Source: Desulfosudis oleivorans
GTDB lineage: Bacteria; Desulfobacterota; Desulfobacteria; Desulfobacterales; SURF-7
Direction of reading: 5' to 3'
DNA: 64,000 bases
Assembly: GCA_020723325.1 (NCBI GenBank)
Contig: DYJD01000019.1
Coordinates: 62,001-126,000, forward strand
The position numbers were made by a program, and so were the translations under genes. Each line of letters opens with the position of its first letter. Position 1 is the first letter of the stretch. Positions 10,513 to 18,964 of this stretch are shown piece after piece. Under the pieces are notes generated by a model. That model worked only from the letters and a program-made list of their open reading frames with translations, ran no database searches and was not told the origin of the DNA.

Positions 10513-10767
10513 ATGCCGATTTTCAGTTATTTGGCCTATCCTGCCGCCGGCGCCAAGGAGACCCTTTTGGGCGATCTGCGCAGGCTGAAATATTGCGAAG
10601 TCATGCCGGCCGACAATGAAGACCTTCTGATTCTGGTGACCGACACGCCGGACGAAGCCGCAGAAGCACTCCTCCAGCAAAAAATCAAAAAACTGAGCTC
10701 ATTGCAGTCCCTGAGTATGGCCTTTGGACATGCAGACCTTCAAACAGACCATGTAAAAAAGGGGTAA
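10513..10767 (+). CDS. napD: NapD-like chaperone of periplasmic nitrate reductase
   Basis: Protein of 84 residues with the small ferredoxin-like fold of NapD: MPIFSYLAYPAAG, then a helix, the strand CEVMPADNEDLLILV, and a second helix with DEAAEALLQQKI. NapD binds the Tat signal peptide of NapA and holds it until the molybdenum cofactor is inserted. The ATG at 10513 is preferred over 10486 because CAAGGAG lies just before it. The gene ends 3 bp before napA. Sequence similarity to well-studied NapD proteins is modest; position before napA supports the call. Confidence 0.8.
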   Translation: MPIFSYLAYPAAGAKETLLGDLRRLKYCEVMPADNEDLLILVTDTPDEAAEALLQQKIKKLSSLQSLSMAFGHADLQTDHVKKG

Positions 10768-10770
10768 GGA

Positions 10771-13092
10771 ATGGAAATCACGAGAAGATCATTCATTAAA
10801 AGCGCGGCCGTGAACAGCGCCGTGGCTGCCGCGGCCATGCTGTTTCCCGGGATCAGCTTCGGCGCTGCCAAGGATGGGGATTTGGAATCAGGCAAAATCC
10901 AGTGGAAAAAGACCCCTTGCCGCTTTTGCGGCACGGGCTGCGGTCTGCTGGTGGGCGTTTCCGGCAACCGCGCCGTGGCCGTGAAAGGCGACCCCAACAG
11001 CCCGGTGAACAAAGGTCTGTGCTGCGTCAAGGGCTACCATTCCATCCAAGCCCTTTATGGCAAAGATCGGCTGCAAAAAGCCCAGGTCCGTCAAAACGGC
11101 AAACTCGTGGACGTGCCCCTGAAGGACGCCCTGGATCTGGTGGCTCAAAAGCTCAAGGAGACAGTTGAAAAGCACGGCAAGAACAGTGTGTCCATCTACG
11201 GTTCCGGCCAGTGGACCATTCCGGACGGCTATGCCGCCTCCAAGCTGTTCAAGGGCTGCATCGGCACCAACAATGTGGAGGCCAACGCCCGCCTGTGCAT
11301 GGCCAGCGCCGTGACCGGCTTTGCCACCAGCTTCGGCCTGGACGAGCCCATGGGCTGTTATGACGATATCGACCATGCCGATGTATTTGTCACCTGGGGC
11401 AACAACATGGCGGAAATGCATCCGGTGCTCTTTTCCAGGATGCTGGCCAACCGCAAACGCAAGACCCATGTGAAAATCATCGACTTCGCCACCCGCCTGA
11501 CCCGCACCAGCCAGGCGGCGGACAAGTCCATTATTTTCAAGCCCCAGACCGATCTGGCCGTGGCCAATGCCGTTTGCTACGAAATCATCCGCAACAATTG
11601 GGTGAATACCGGTTTTGTGAATAGCCATGTTTCCTTTCACAAGGGGCTCGCGGAAATCGGTTACGGCACGAAGGACCATTTCGAATTCCAGGACAAACCC
11701 GAGACTGTGGATTTTGAAAAATTTAAGGCTTTTCTCCAGGACTATACCCCGGAGAAAGTGGAGAAGATCTCGGGCGTGCCGGCCAAGGACATCAAATATC
11801 TGGCGGCTCTTTACGGTGATCCGGACAAGAAGGTGACCTCCTTCTGGTGCATGGGCATGAATCAGCATACCCGCGGCACCTGGATCAACAATCTGGTCTA
11901 CAACATCCATCTGCTCACCGGCAAGATTTCCTCACCGGGCAACAGCCCCTTTTCCCTCACCGGCCAGCCCAGCGCCTGCGGCACGGTACGGGAAGTGGGC
12001 ACCCTGACCAACCGCCTGCCCCACGGCGTGGTCATGAACGAGGCGGATCGCAAGCATGCCGCCGAGATCTGGCAGGTGCCGGTGGCCAACATTGATCCCA
12101 AGCCCACCTATCATACCGTGGAGATGTTCCGGGCCTTGGATCGCGGCGATATCCGCTTCATGTGGATCCAGGTCACCAATCCCATGGTGACCATGCCCAA
12201 TTTAAAACGCTACCGCGACGGTGCCTTGAAAGAGGACCGCTTCATCGTGGTTTCGGATGTCTACCCCACCCCCACCACCGATGTGGCCGACGTGATCCTG
12301 CCCGCCGCCATGTGGATTGAACGGGAAGGTTTTTACGGCAATTCCGAGCGGCGCACCCAGCATTTTGAACAGATTGTCCCGCCGCCTGGGGAAGCCATGT
12401 GCGACACCTGGCAACTCATCGAAGTGGCCCGCCGTTTGGGATTTGAAAAGCAATTCCCCTGGCCTAGGGAAACCTATATCGGGGAAATCTGGAACGAATA
12501 TAGCAAATTTCACAACAGCCCCAAGCATCGCATGGCCTCATACCAAGTTCTCAAGGAAAGATCCGGCGTGCAATGGCCCTTTGTGGACGGCAAGGAAACC
12601 AAATGGCGCTACAACCCCAAATATGATCCGGCAGCGGCCAAAGACAAGGATTTCGACTTTTACGGCTGTCCGGACAACAAGGCCTGGATCTGGCTGCGGC
12701 CCTATGAGCCGGCCGCGGAGTCGCCGGATACGGAATATCCCTTCTGGCTCAACACCGGCCGGGTGATCGAACACTGGCATACCGGCTCCATGACCCGGCG
12801 CATCCCCATCCTGCACAGCGCCGTGCCTTCCGCCTATGTGGAGCTCCATCCGGATGACGCCGAAGCCCTGGGCGTCGTCAACGGCGACAAGGTGAAAATC
12901 ACCTCCCGGCGGGGGAGCATTGTCATGACCGCCAGCATCAACGGCCGGGGTATGCCGCCCCGGGGCATGGTTTTCGTGCCCTTTTTCGACGAAAACTACC
13001 TGATCAATGAAGTCACCCTGGATGCTTTCTGCCCCATATCCAAGCAACCGGATTATAAAAAATGTGCTGTTAAACTGGAGCGAGTATCATGA
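10771..13092 (+). CDS. napA: Periplasmic nitrate reductase catalytic subunit
   Basis: Molybdoenzyme of 773 residues that reduces nitrate to nitrite in the periplasm. The N-terminus TRRSFIKSAAV is a twin-arginine signal. The [4Fe-4S] ligands are Cys50, Cys53, Cys57 and Cys85 (CRFCGTGC ... CCVKGY, the NapA spacing). The molybdenum-ligating cysteine is Cys176 in NARLCMASAV, followed by DEPMGCYDDI, which is typical of NapA rather than of formate dehydrogenases. The C-terminal MGD-binding domain contains LNTGRVIEHWHTGSMTRR. Length is close to the short Desulfovibrio form and below the E. coli form. A GGGGTAAGGA motif precedes the start, and the stop overlaps the next gene by 4 bp (ATGA), which suggests translational coupling to the cytochrome. 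Confidence 0.96.
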   Translation: MEITRRSFIKSAAVNSAVAAAAMLFPGISFGAAKDGDLESGKIQWKKTPCRFCGTGCGLLVGVSGNRAVAVKGDPNSPVNKGLCCVKGYHSIQALYGKDRLQKAQVRQNGKLVDVPLKDALDLVAQKLKETVEKHGKNSVSIYGSGQWTIPDGYAASKLFKGCIGTNNVEANARLCMASAVTGFATSFGLDEPMGCYDDIDHADVFVTWGNNMAEMHPVLFSRMLANRKRKTHVKIIDFATRLTRTSQAADKSIIFKPQTDLAVANAVCYEIIRNNWVNTGFVNSHVSFHKGLAEIGYGTKDHFEFQDKPETVDFEKFKAFLQDYTPEKVEKISGVPAKDIKYLAALYGDPDKKVTSFWCMGMNQHTRGTWINNLVYNIHLLTGKISSPGNSPFSLTGQPSACGTVREVGTLTNRLPHGVVMNEADRKHAAEIWQVPVANIDPKPTYHTVEMFRALDRGDIRFMWIQVTNPMVTMPNLKRYRDGALKEDRFIVVSDVYPTPTTDVADVILPAAMWIEREGFYGNSERRTQHFEQIVPPPGEAMCDTWQLIEVARRLGFEKQFPWPRETYIGEIWNEYSKFHNSPKHRMASYQVLKERSGVQWPFVDGKETKWRYNPKYDPAAAKDKDFDFYGCPDNKAWIWLRPYEPAAESPDTEYPFWLNTGRVIEHWHTGSMTRRIPILHSAVPSAYVELHPDDAEALGVVNGDKVKITSRRGSIVMTASINGRGMPPRGMVFVPFFDENYLINEVTLDAFCPISKQPDYKKCAVKLERVS

Positions 13093-13781
13093 GCACCTCC
13101 AAAGAGAAGTTCAGCCGGATCTTACTGGGATTTGCCGGGCTCGCCGGGACAGCCGCCCTCATCATCCTGCTCACGGCCTTTACCCACGAACCCCAAAAAA
13201 TGGCCGCCGCCCTACCCATAACGGCTTCTGAAAAGGTGGATGACGGCAGCGCTCATATATTCAATAGTTATACGGCCATCCCGGATACGTATCTGGCCGC
13301 CGGTTCCACGGATCGGACCTTGGCGGAGTTTTATTCCCGCAGACAGTATCCGGGAGCACCGCCCTTGATCCCCCATGCCGTGGAAGATGTGCAGAACGAA
13401 AAAAAGGATTGTCTGGCCTGCCATGAAAAAGGCGGCTTTGCCGTTGAGATGAACCGGTTTTCGCCCCTTACCCCCCATCCGGAGCAGATCAACTGCCGCC
13501 AGTGCCATGTCCACCCAATCACCGCGGTCTTGTTCATGGAAACCAACTGGCAGCTCATGGCACCGCCCCTCCTAGGACGCTCCCATCTGCCCGGAGCGCC
13601 GCCGCCCATCCCCCATGCCCTGCAGATGCGCGAGAACTGCATCGCCTGCCATGCCGGTCCGGGGGCGGTGACTGAAATCCGGGTGGAGCACGCTTCCCGG
13701 GGCAATTGCCGGCAATGCCATGTGCCGGATGAGTTCAAAGCACCTTTTGAGCGCAAAACCACGGTGTCCGCCGCAGGATGA
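13089..13781 (+). CDS. Tetraheme NapB-like cytochrome c with duplicated module
   Basis: Protein of 230 residues with an N-terminal membrane anchor or uncleaved signal (residues 11-31). It has four CXXCH heme motifs at 108-112, 136-140, 184-188 and 207-211. The wording PGAPPLIPHA before the first pair and PGAPPPIPHA before the second pair shows that a two-heme unit is present twice; ordinary NapB has one such unit with two hemes. The module order PGAPPxIPH, CxxCH, CRQCHV is typical of NapB. It should pass electrons to NapA in the periplasm. It overlaps napA by 4 bp. The extra pair of hemes could let this one protein do the work of NapB plus a further electron carrier, which is an inference. 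Confidence 0.82.
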   Translation: MSTSKEKFSRILLGFAGLAGTAALIILLTAFTHEPQKMAAALPITASEKVDDGSAHIFNSYTAIPDTYLAAGSTDRTLAEFYSRRQYPGAPPLIPHAVEDVQNEKKDCLACHEKGGFAVEMNRFSPLTPHPEQINCRQCHVHPITAVLFMETNWQLMAPPLLGRSHLPGAPPPIPHALQMRENCIACHAGPGAVTEIRVEHASRGNCRQCHVPDEFKAPFERKTTVSAAG

Positions 13782-13821
13782 AACCGATCATGAAGAATGG
13801 AAATAAAGTGAAGCAAACCAG

Positions 13822-14460
13822 ATGAAAAAAAACCGCAATTCTGAAAAAATGATGAAAGTCTGCCTTTCCCTGACGAGTCTGATACTGCTCCTATTCCTTG
13901 GCGCCTGCCGGGAACATACTGGACATGACGGGGTAACCGACCGGATCAAAGCAGCGGAGACCAAACCAAGTGATCAAATCCAAATCGATTCAGTCCCGCT
14001 CCCGCCGGCCAAATCAATCCGCGCACAAATGAGTTACCAGGGCGGACTCTTTTGGGTGGAAGCGCGCAAGGAAAAAATCGGCCGTTTCCAATGCAGCCAG
14101 TGTCATGGCAATCAACTAGCCCGCATTGATCAGGCCGTGGAACTGGCCCATGGGGACATCGTAAATCGCCATGGGGCTGAAAACAAGCGCCTGGCCTGCA
14201 AGACCTGTCATGACGACCAGGACCGGAATTTCCTGACCAGTGCCGCCGGTGAAAAAATTGATTTTGACCACGGCTACCAGCTCTGCGGCCAATGCCATTT
14301 CAGGCAAAAGCAGGACTGGATCGGCGGGGCCCACGGCAAGCGCATAGGCTATTGGGCCGGCAAACGCACGCTTCTGAACTGCACCGCATGCCACAACCCC
14401 CATGCTCCCAAATTCGCCAAACGCTGGCCCACAACCTTTTCACCACCACTAAACCAATAG
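13822..14460 (+). CDS. Tetraheme cytochrome c lipoprotein
   Basis: Protein of 212 residues with a lipoprotein signal ending in LFLGAC (lipidated Cys29) and four CXXCH motifs at 91-95, 126-130, 155-159 and 187-191. Histidines in HGDIVNRHGAE, FDHGY and GGAHGK could be distal heme ligands. It lies between the NapB-like cytochrome and the NrfC-like iron-sulfur protein in the same operon, so it is probably the link between the membrane quinol module and the NapB-like protein. Desulfovibrio nap operons encode a different tetraheme protein, NapM; I cannot tell from sequence alone whether the two are related. Confidence 0.8.
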   Translation: MKKNRNSEKMMKVCLSLTSLILLLFLGACREHTGHDGVTDRIKAAETKPSDQIQIDSVPLPPAKSIRAQMSYQGGLFWVEARKEKIGRFQCSQCHGNQLARIDQAVELAHGDIVNRHGAENKRLACKTCHDDQDRNFLTSAAGEKIDFDHGYQLCGQCHFRQKQDWIGGAHGKRIGYWAGKRTLLNCTACHNPHAPKFAKRWPTTFSPPLNQ

Positions 14461-14466
14461 GGAAAA

Positions 14467-15429
14467 ATGATGAGTTGCCGAAAATCTTGCAACCCTGAGA
14501 AGCAAACAGAATCCAAGCGCTCCACGGAGTCCGCTTGCAGCCGCCGGTCTTTTCTGAAAACCGCCGTTGCCGGCACTGGCTTGCTGGCCGGCGGCTGCGG
14601 CAGCGGCATGTCCGGCACCGCGGAAAAAATGCATCTGAACTGGCAGGAATACTTCAAAGGCAACTACCGCTTGATGACACCCACGGAAAAAGAAGCCACA
14701 GTGAGCCGCCTGGAAAGGTTGGCTAAGATCAAATACAAACTGGATGTTCAGATCAGCACCCGCGAACCGGTGCAGCAGGTCCTGTTCGGATATGCCTTTA
14801 ATATTTCCCGTTGCGAGGGCTATATGGACTGCGTGGCGGCCTGCGTCAAGGAAAACAACCTAGACCGGAAATCCCAAACTCAATATGTGCGCATTTTCGA
14901 GCTGGAACACGGCCGGATGGATATCGCCTCGGGCAACGGCAAGTATTTTCATGAAGTGCCGGTGGCCGATCATTTTTACATGGGGGTGCAGTGCTTCCAT
15001 TGTGAAAGCGCGCCCTGTATCAAGGCTTGTCCCACCAAGGCCACCTGGCGGGAGCCGGACGGCATCGTGGTGGTGGATTATGACTGGTGCATCGGCTGCC
15101 GCTATTGCATGGCCGCCTGCCCGTATTGGGGCCGGCGTTTCAACTGGCATGACCCTGACGTACCCCTTGGGGAGCTGACCCGCAAGCAGCATTATCTCGG
15201 AAACCGGCTGCGCCGCCGGGGCGTGATGGAAAAATGCACCTTCTGCATCCAGCGAACCCGGGAAGGCCGCCTGCCGGCCTGTGCCGATGCCTGCCCCACC
15301 GGCTCGCGGGTGTTCGGCAACCTTTTGGATCCGGACAGCGAGATCCGTTACGTGCTCAAGCACAAAAAGGTTTTCCGGATGAAGGAGGAGCTGGGGACCG
15401 ATCCGAAATTTTGGTATTTCAGTGACTAA
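14467..15429 (+). CDS. NrfC/DsrO-like ferredoxin subunit with Tat lipoprotein signal
   Basis: Protein of 320 residues. The N-terminus has CSRRSFLKTAVAG followed by LLAGGC, a twin-arginine signal combined with a lipobox, so it is probably exported folded and may be lipid-anchored. Four clusters of cysteines are visible: CEGYMDCVAAC, CFHCESAPCIKACP, CIGCRYCMAACP and CTFCIQRTREG followed by CADACP, the layout of a four-[4Fe-4S] NrfC/DmsB/DsrO type subunit. It should take electrons from the NrfD-like membrane protein encoded next and pass them to the cytochromes encoded before it. It overlaps the earliest possible start of the NrfD-like gene by 8 bp. Confidence 0.9.
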   Translation: MMSCRKSCNPEKQTESKRSTESACSRRSFLKTAVAGTGLLAGGCGSGMSGTAEKMHLNWQEYFKGNYRLMTPTEKEATVSRLERLAKIKYKLDVQISTREPVQQVLFGYAFNISRCEGYMDCVAACVKENNLDRKSQTQYVRIFELEHGRMDIASGNGKYFHEVPVADHFYMGVQCFHCESAPCIKACPTKATWREPDGIVVVDYDWCIGCRYCMAACPYWGRRFNWHDPDVPLGELTRKQHYLGNRLRRRGVMEKCTFCIQRTREGRLPACADACPTGSRVFGNLLDPDSEIRYVLKHKKVFRMKEELGTDPKFWYFSD

Positions 15430-15445
15430 ACAGAAAGATGCGATC

Positions 15446-16684
15446 ATGACAAAATCCGATATGAAAAGCGCCGTGAACTTTGTGCGGGATTCGGTTGCCT
15501 GGAGTCTTTCCGGCGGCCTGGGATATCAGCTCTATCTCGGCATTCTGATGCTCTTCATGGTGCTGGGCCTATATGCCTACTCGGTGCAAACCAGCCAGGG
15601 CCTGGCCGCCACCGGCATGAGCGACATTGTCAGTTGGGGCCTGTATATCTCCAACTTCACCTTTTTGGTGGGCGTGGCGGCGGCGGCGGTGATGCTGATC
15701 CTGCCGGCTTATGTGTTCAAGGACAAGGATCTGCATCGGGTGGTGATCATCGGCGAACTCATGGCCGTGGGCGCCCTGATCATGTGCCTGATGTTCATCC
15801 TGGTGGACCTGGGCGGCCCGGAGCGGGCCTGGCATCTCATTCCGGGCATCGGCCTTTTCAACTGGCCTTCCTCCATCCTGGCCTGGGATGTCATCGTGCT
15901 CAACGGATATCTGGCGCTGAACACCCTGGTGCCGGCCTATATCCTTTTCTGTCATTACAACCTGCGCAAGCCGGATGAACGCAAATACCGGCCCTTTGTA
16001 TTCCTGTCCATTTTCTGGGCCTTTTCCATTCACCTGGTGACGGCCTTTTTATATGAAGGTTTGCCGGCCCGGCCCTTTTGGAACAATCCTCTTTTGGGCC
16101 CGCGCTTTCTGGCTTCGGCCTTTGCTGCCGGACCGGCCTTGATCATGCTGGCCCTGGCCCTCATCTCCACCTTTACCTCCTTCAAAATCGAAAAAACGGT
16201 TTTCAACAAACTGCGCATCATCGCGGTGGTGGCGGCGATCATCAACCTGATTATGCTCTTTTCCGAGGTATTCAAGGAATTCTACATCCCCACCCACCAC
16301 AGTGAATCCGCCCTGTATTTGTTTTTCGGACTCAAAGGCCATGCCAGCCTGGTGCCTTGGATCTGGACCGCCGTGAGCATTAATCTTGCCGCCACCATTA
16401 TTCTGGCCCTGAATCCGGGCAAGAATCATCCCCTGGTTTTGTTTCCGGCCGCGGCCCTGCTGTTCATCGGCATCTGGATCGAAAAGGGCGTGGGTCTCAT
16501 CGTTCCCGGTTTCATCCCCTCCCCCATGGGTGAAGTGGTGGACTACTCCCCCACCTGGGTGGAAATCTGCATCACCCTGGGGGTGCTGGCCCTGGGAACC
16601 TTTGTGGTCACCCTGCTCATCCGGCCGGCCCTGGTCATTGAAGAACGGTTTGCCTTGCAGGAAGGAAGTCATCATCATGGTTAA
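15446..16684 (+). CDS. NrfD/PsrC-like membrane quinol dehydrogenase subunit
   Basis: Integral membrane protein of 412 residues from ATG 15446; a GTG at 15422 would overlap the previous gene. About ten hydrophobic segments are visible, in the NrfD order, including WGLYISNFTFLVGVAAAAVM, the loop GGPERAWHL and WDVIVLNGYL. NrfD-family proteins oxidise quinol (or reduce quinone) at the membrane and exchange electrons with a NrfC-type partner, here the preceding gene. In this operon it takes the place usually held by NapC or NapGH. It overlaps the next gene by 8 bp. Confidence 0.9.
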   Translation: MTKSDMKSAVNFVRDSVAWSLSGGLGYQLYLGILMLFMVLGLYAYSVQTSQGLAATGMSDIVSWGLYISNFTFLVGVAAAAVMLILPAYVFKDKDLHRVVIIGELMAVGALIMCLMFILVDLGGPERAWHLIPGIGLFNWPSSILAWDVIVLNGYLALNTLVPAYILFCHYNLRKPDERKYRPFVFLSIFWAFSIHLVTAFLYEGLPARPFWNNPLLGPRFLASAFAAGPALIMLALALISTFTSFKIEKTVFNKLRIIAVVAAIINLIMLFSEVFKEFYIPTHHSESALYLFFGLKGHASLVPWIWTAVSINLAATIILALNPGKNHPLVLFPAAALLFIGIWIEKGVGLIVPGFIPSPMGEVVDYSPTWVEICITLGVLALGTFVVTLLIRPALVIEERFALQEGSHHHG

Positions 16685-17708
16685 AACCATCCGCGTGGAA
16701 GAAGCCGTGGGCATGATTCTGGCCCATGACATCACGGAAATCAGGCCGGGTGAATTCAAGGGGCCGGCTTTTCGCAAAGGCTACCGGGTCCGGAAGGATG
16801 ATCTTTGTCATTTGATGCGCCTGGGCAAGCGTCATCTCTACATTCTGGACCTGGAAAAGCATCAGGTGCATGAAGATGAGGCGGCCTTGGAAATGGCCGC
16901 GGCCCTGGCCGGTCCCGGCATGACCTTCATCCCCGAGCCCCGGGAAGGCAAATTGACCCTCACGGCAGCCCAGGACGGCCTCTTTAAGGTGGATGTGGAA
17001 CGCCTGGTGCGCTTCAATCAGATCCCGGAAGTCATGTGCACCAGCATCCACGGCAATCGGCCGGTAAAAGCCGGCAAGAACCTGGCCGGCCTGCGGGCCA
17101 TCCCCCTGGTGATCGAGCGCAAGACCCTGGATGCGGCTGTGCAAATCGCGGCTGCAAGCGGCCCCATTTTTTCCGTTAAACCTTTCCGAAGCATTCAGGC
17201 CCGCCTGATCATCACCGGCAGCGAAGTCTATTCCGGCCTGATCCAGGACAAATTCGAGCCAGTGGTACGTCGCAAACTCGACGCCTATGGCTCCACTCTG
17301 ACTCGGGTGGTGATCCTGCCGGATGACCAGGAATTAATCGCCGCTGAAGTTCGCGCGGCCTTGGAAGCCAAGGCGGATTTGATCATCACCACCGGCGGCA
17401 TGTCGGTTGATCCCGACGACGTTACCCGCCTGGGGATTCAACAGGCTGGGGTGGAGCGCATGTATTACGGCGCGGCCGTGCTGCCCGGCGCCATGTTCCT
17501 GCTGGCCTATTGCGGCCAAACCCCCGTCATCGGCCTGCCGGCCTGCGCCCTGCACCATCAGACCAGTGTCTTTGACCTGATCCTGCCCAGGCTGCTGGCC
17601 GGCGAACAACCCGATGACCTGGACTTGGCCCGCCTGGCCTACGGTGGCTATTGCCAGGACTGTGAGACCTGCCGCTTTCCGGACTGCGCCTTTGGCAAGG
17701 GCCTATGA
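16677..17708 (+). CDS. MoeA-like molybdopterin-binding protein
   Basis: Protein of 343 residues from ATG 16677, set by GGAAGG upstream; longer frames starting at 16530 are not supported. The N-terminal half has VEEAVGMILAHDITEI and FRKGYRVRKDDL, as in MoeA-related proteins. The C-terminal half is a MoCF-biosynthesis domain: LIITGSEVYSGLI, ITTGGMSVDPDDVT and a GLPAC in place of the usual GLPGN-type loop. The extreme C-terminus holds a cysteine cluster, CQDCETCRFPDC, that may bind metal. MoeA proteins insert molybdenum into molybdopterin; as the last gene of the nap operon it probably supplies cofactor for NapA. This is a short form lacking the extra domains of full MoeA, so it could be a binding-only paralogue. 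Confidence 0.82.
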   Translation: MVKTIRVEEAVGMILAHDITEIRPGEFKGPAFRKGYRVRKDDLCHLMRLGKRHLYILDLEKHQVHEDEAALEMAAALAGPGMTFIPEPREGKLTLTAAQDGLFKVDVERLVRFNQIPEVMCTSIHGNRPVKAGKNLAGLRAIPLVIERKTLDAAVQIAAASGPIFSVKPFRSIQARLIITGSEVYSGLIQDKFEPVVRRKLDAYGSTLTRVVILPDDQELIAAEVRAALEAKADLIITTGGMSVDPDDVTRLGIQQAGVERMYYGAAVLPGAMFLLAYCGQTPVIGLPACALHHQTSVFDLILPRLLAGEQPDDLDLARLAYGGYCQDCETCRFPDCAFGKGL

Positions 17709-17842
17709 ATCAAAACTGAAAAACGAAGTGATACCATAGCCCTCCGGCGAATCAGGCAATGCCGCTTTGAATGAGCAGTATCGATGGGCCGGTGTAAAGG
17801 CCGTGCGCACCCAGGACTGCTACGGCCCGTTGGATCTAAGCG

Positions 17843-18964
17843 TCATGTAAAATCGAGGATTCTATCAACAGTAATTTTATTGTCGGAAAATTCCATGGAA
17901 ATCTGTTTGAATCTCGCTTCCAGTTTTAAAAACGAATCCGTGATGGCAGGATCAAAATGGCGTCCCTTTTGCTCCCTGATGATATTCAAAGCCTTTTCAT
18001 GCGGATAAGGGGGCTTGTATAAACGTTTGCTGATAAAGGAATCATAAACATCTGCCAAGGCCATCAACCTTCCGGATATGGGGATTTGCGCTTCTTTCAG
18101 CCCTTGTGGATATCCTGTGCCGTCCCATTTTTCATGATGGGTATAGGCGATTTCTCCGGCTATACGTAAAAAAGAATTGCTGCCCAGTGCTTTTTCCGCT
18201 GACAGAATGGCATCGTGGCCATAAATCGTATGCTTTTTCATGATCTCAAATTCTTCGCTGGTAAGCTTTCCAGGTTTGAGAAGAATGCTGTCCGGCACGC
18301 CGATTTTACCGATGTCATGGAGCGGCACGGATTTAAATAACAATTCGATGAATTCATCGGTTAAATCCCCTGCAAACAGCGGGTGATGCTTTAAATCCTC
18401 TGCCAATATCTTTACGTAATACTGCGTTCGTCTAATGTGGCCGCCGGTTTCCGGATCTCTGTATTCAATCAGGGAGCTTAAGCTGTGAATGGTGACTTCC
18501 TGGGTCAGGGCCAGTTCCTCTGTTCTTGTACGAACTTTTTCTTCCAATAGGATGTTTTGATTTTTCAGGGCAGCATTGGCAAACTGAAGCCGGAGATGGG
18601 TCCTCACCCTGGCCCTGACAATGGGGGGACTTACCGGCTTAATAATAAAATCCACGGCCCCCAGCTCAAACCCAATGGATTCATCTTCCACCGTGCTCTT
18701 GGCGGTTACAAATATGACCGGAATATCCCTGGTCTTCTTATCGGCTTTTAAGCGTTTGCAAACCTCATAGCCATCTATTCCCGGCATCATCACATCCAAT
18801 AGGATCAAATCCGGCGGATGCTTGGAGCGCGCCACCTTCAGGGCCGTTTCGCCGTCAAGGGCGAAAACACGCTTGTAATCCGATAAGATGCCCCCAATTA
18901 CATCCAGATTTTCAGGCATATCATCAACGATGAGAATCCTGCTGCCGCCGCTTTCGTCATTCAT
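17843..18964 (-). CDS. Response regulator with HD-GYP c-di-GMP phosphodiesterase domain
   Basis: Protein of 373 residues. Residues 1-125 are a receiver (ILIVDDMPENLDV, phospho-Asp in LILLDVMMPGIDG, IIKPVSPP). A short coiled coil (about 130-165) joins it to an HD-GYP domain with HDIGKIGVPD, KKHTIYGHD, HHEKWDGTGYPQG and LADVYDSF; all metal-binding and GYP residues are present, so c-di-GMP hydrolysis is likely. The start is ATG 18964, which overlaps the stop of the giant hybrid kinase gene by 8 bp, so the two are translated together and the kinase is the likely phospho-donor. The longer frame from 19003 would start deep inside the kinase gene and is rejected. Confidence 0.92.
   Translation of the reverse strand: MNDESGGSRILIVDDMPENLDVIGGILSDYKRVFALDGETALKVARSKHPPDLILLDVMMPGIDGYEVCKRLKADKKTRDIPVIFVTAKSTVEDESIGFELGAVDFIIKPVSPPIVRARVRTHLRLQFANAALKNQNILLEEKVRTRTEELALTQEVTIHSLSSLIEYRDPETGGHIRRTQYYVKILAEDLKHHPLFAGDLTDEFIELLFKSVPLHDIGKIGVPDSILLKPGKLTSEEFEIMKKHTIYGHDAILSAEKALGSNSFLRIAGEIAYTHHEKWDGTGYPQGLKEAQIPISGRLMALADVYDSFISKRLYKPPYPHEKALNIIREQKGRHFDPAITDSFLKLEARFKQISMEFSDNKITVDRILDFT

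Noticed and set aside
10888-11910. Minus-strand open frame of 340 codons
   Set aside because: It is antisense to napA, is low in complexity with many G, H and V residues, and has no family signature.
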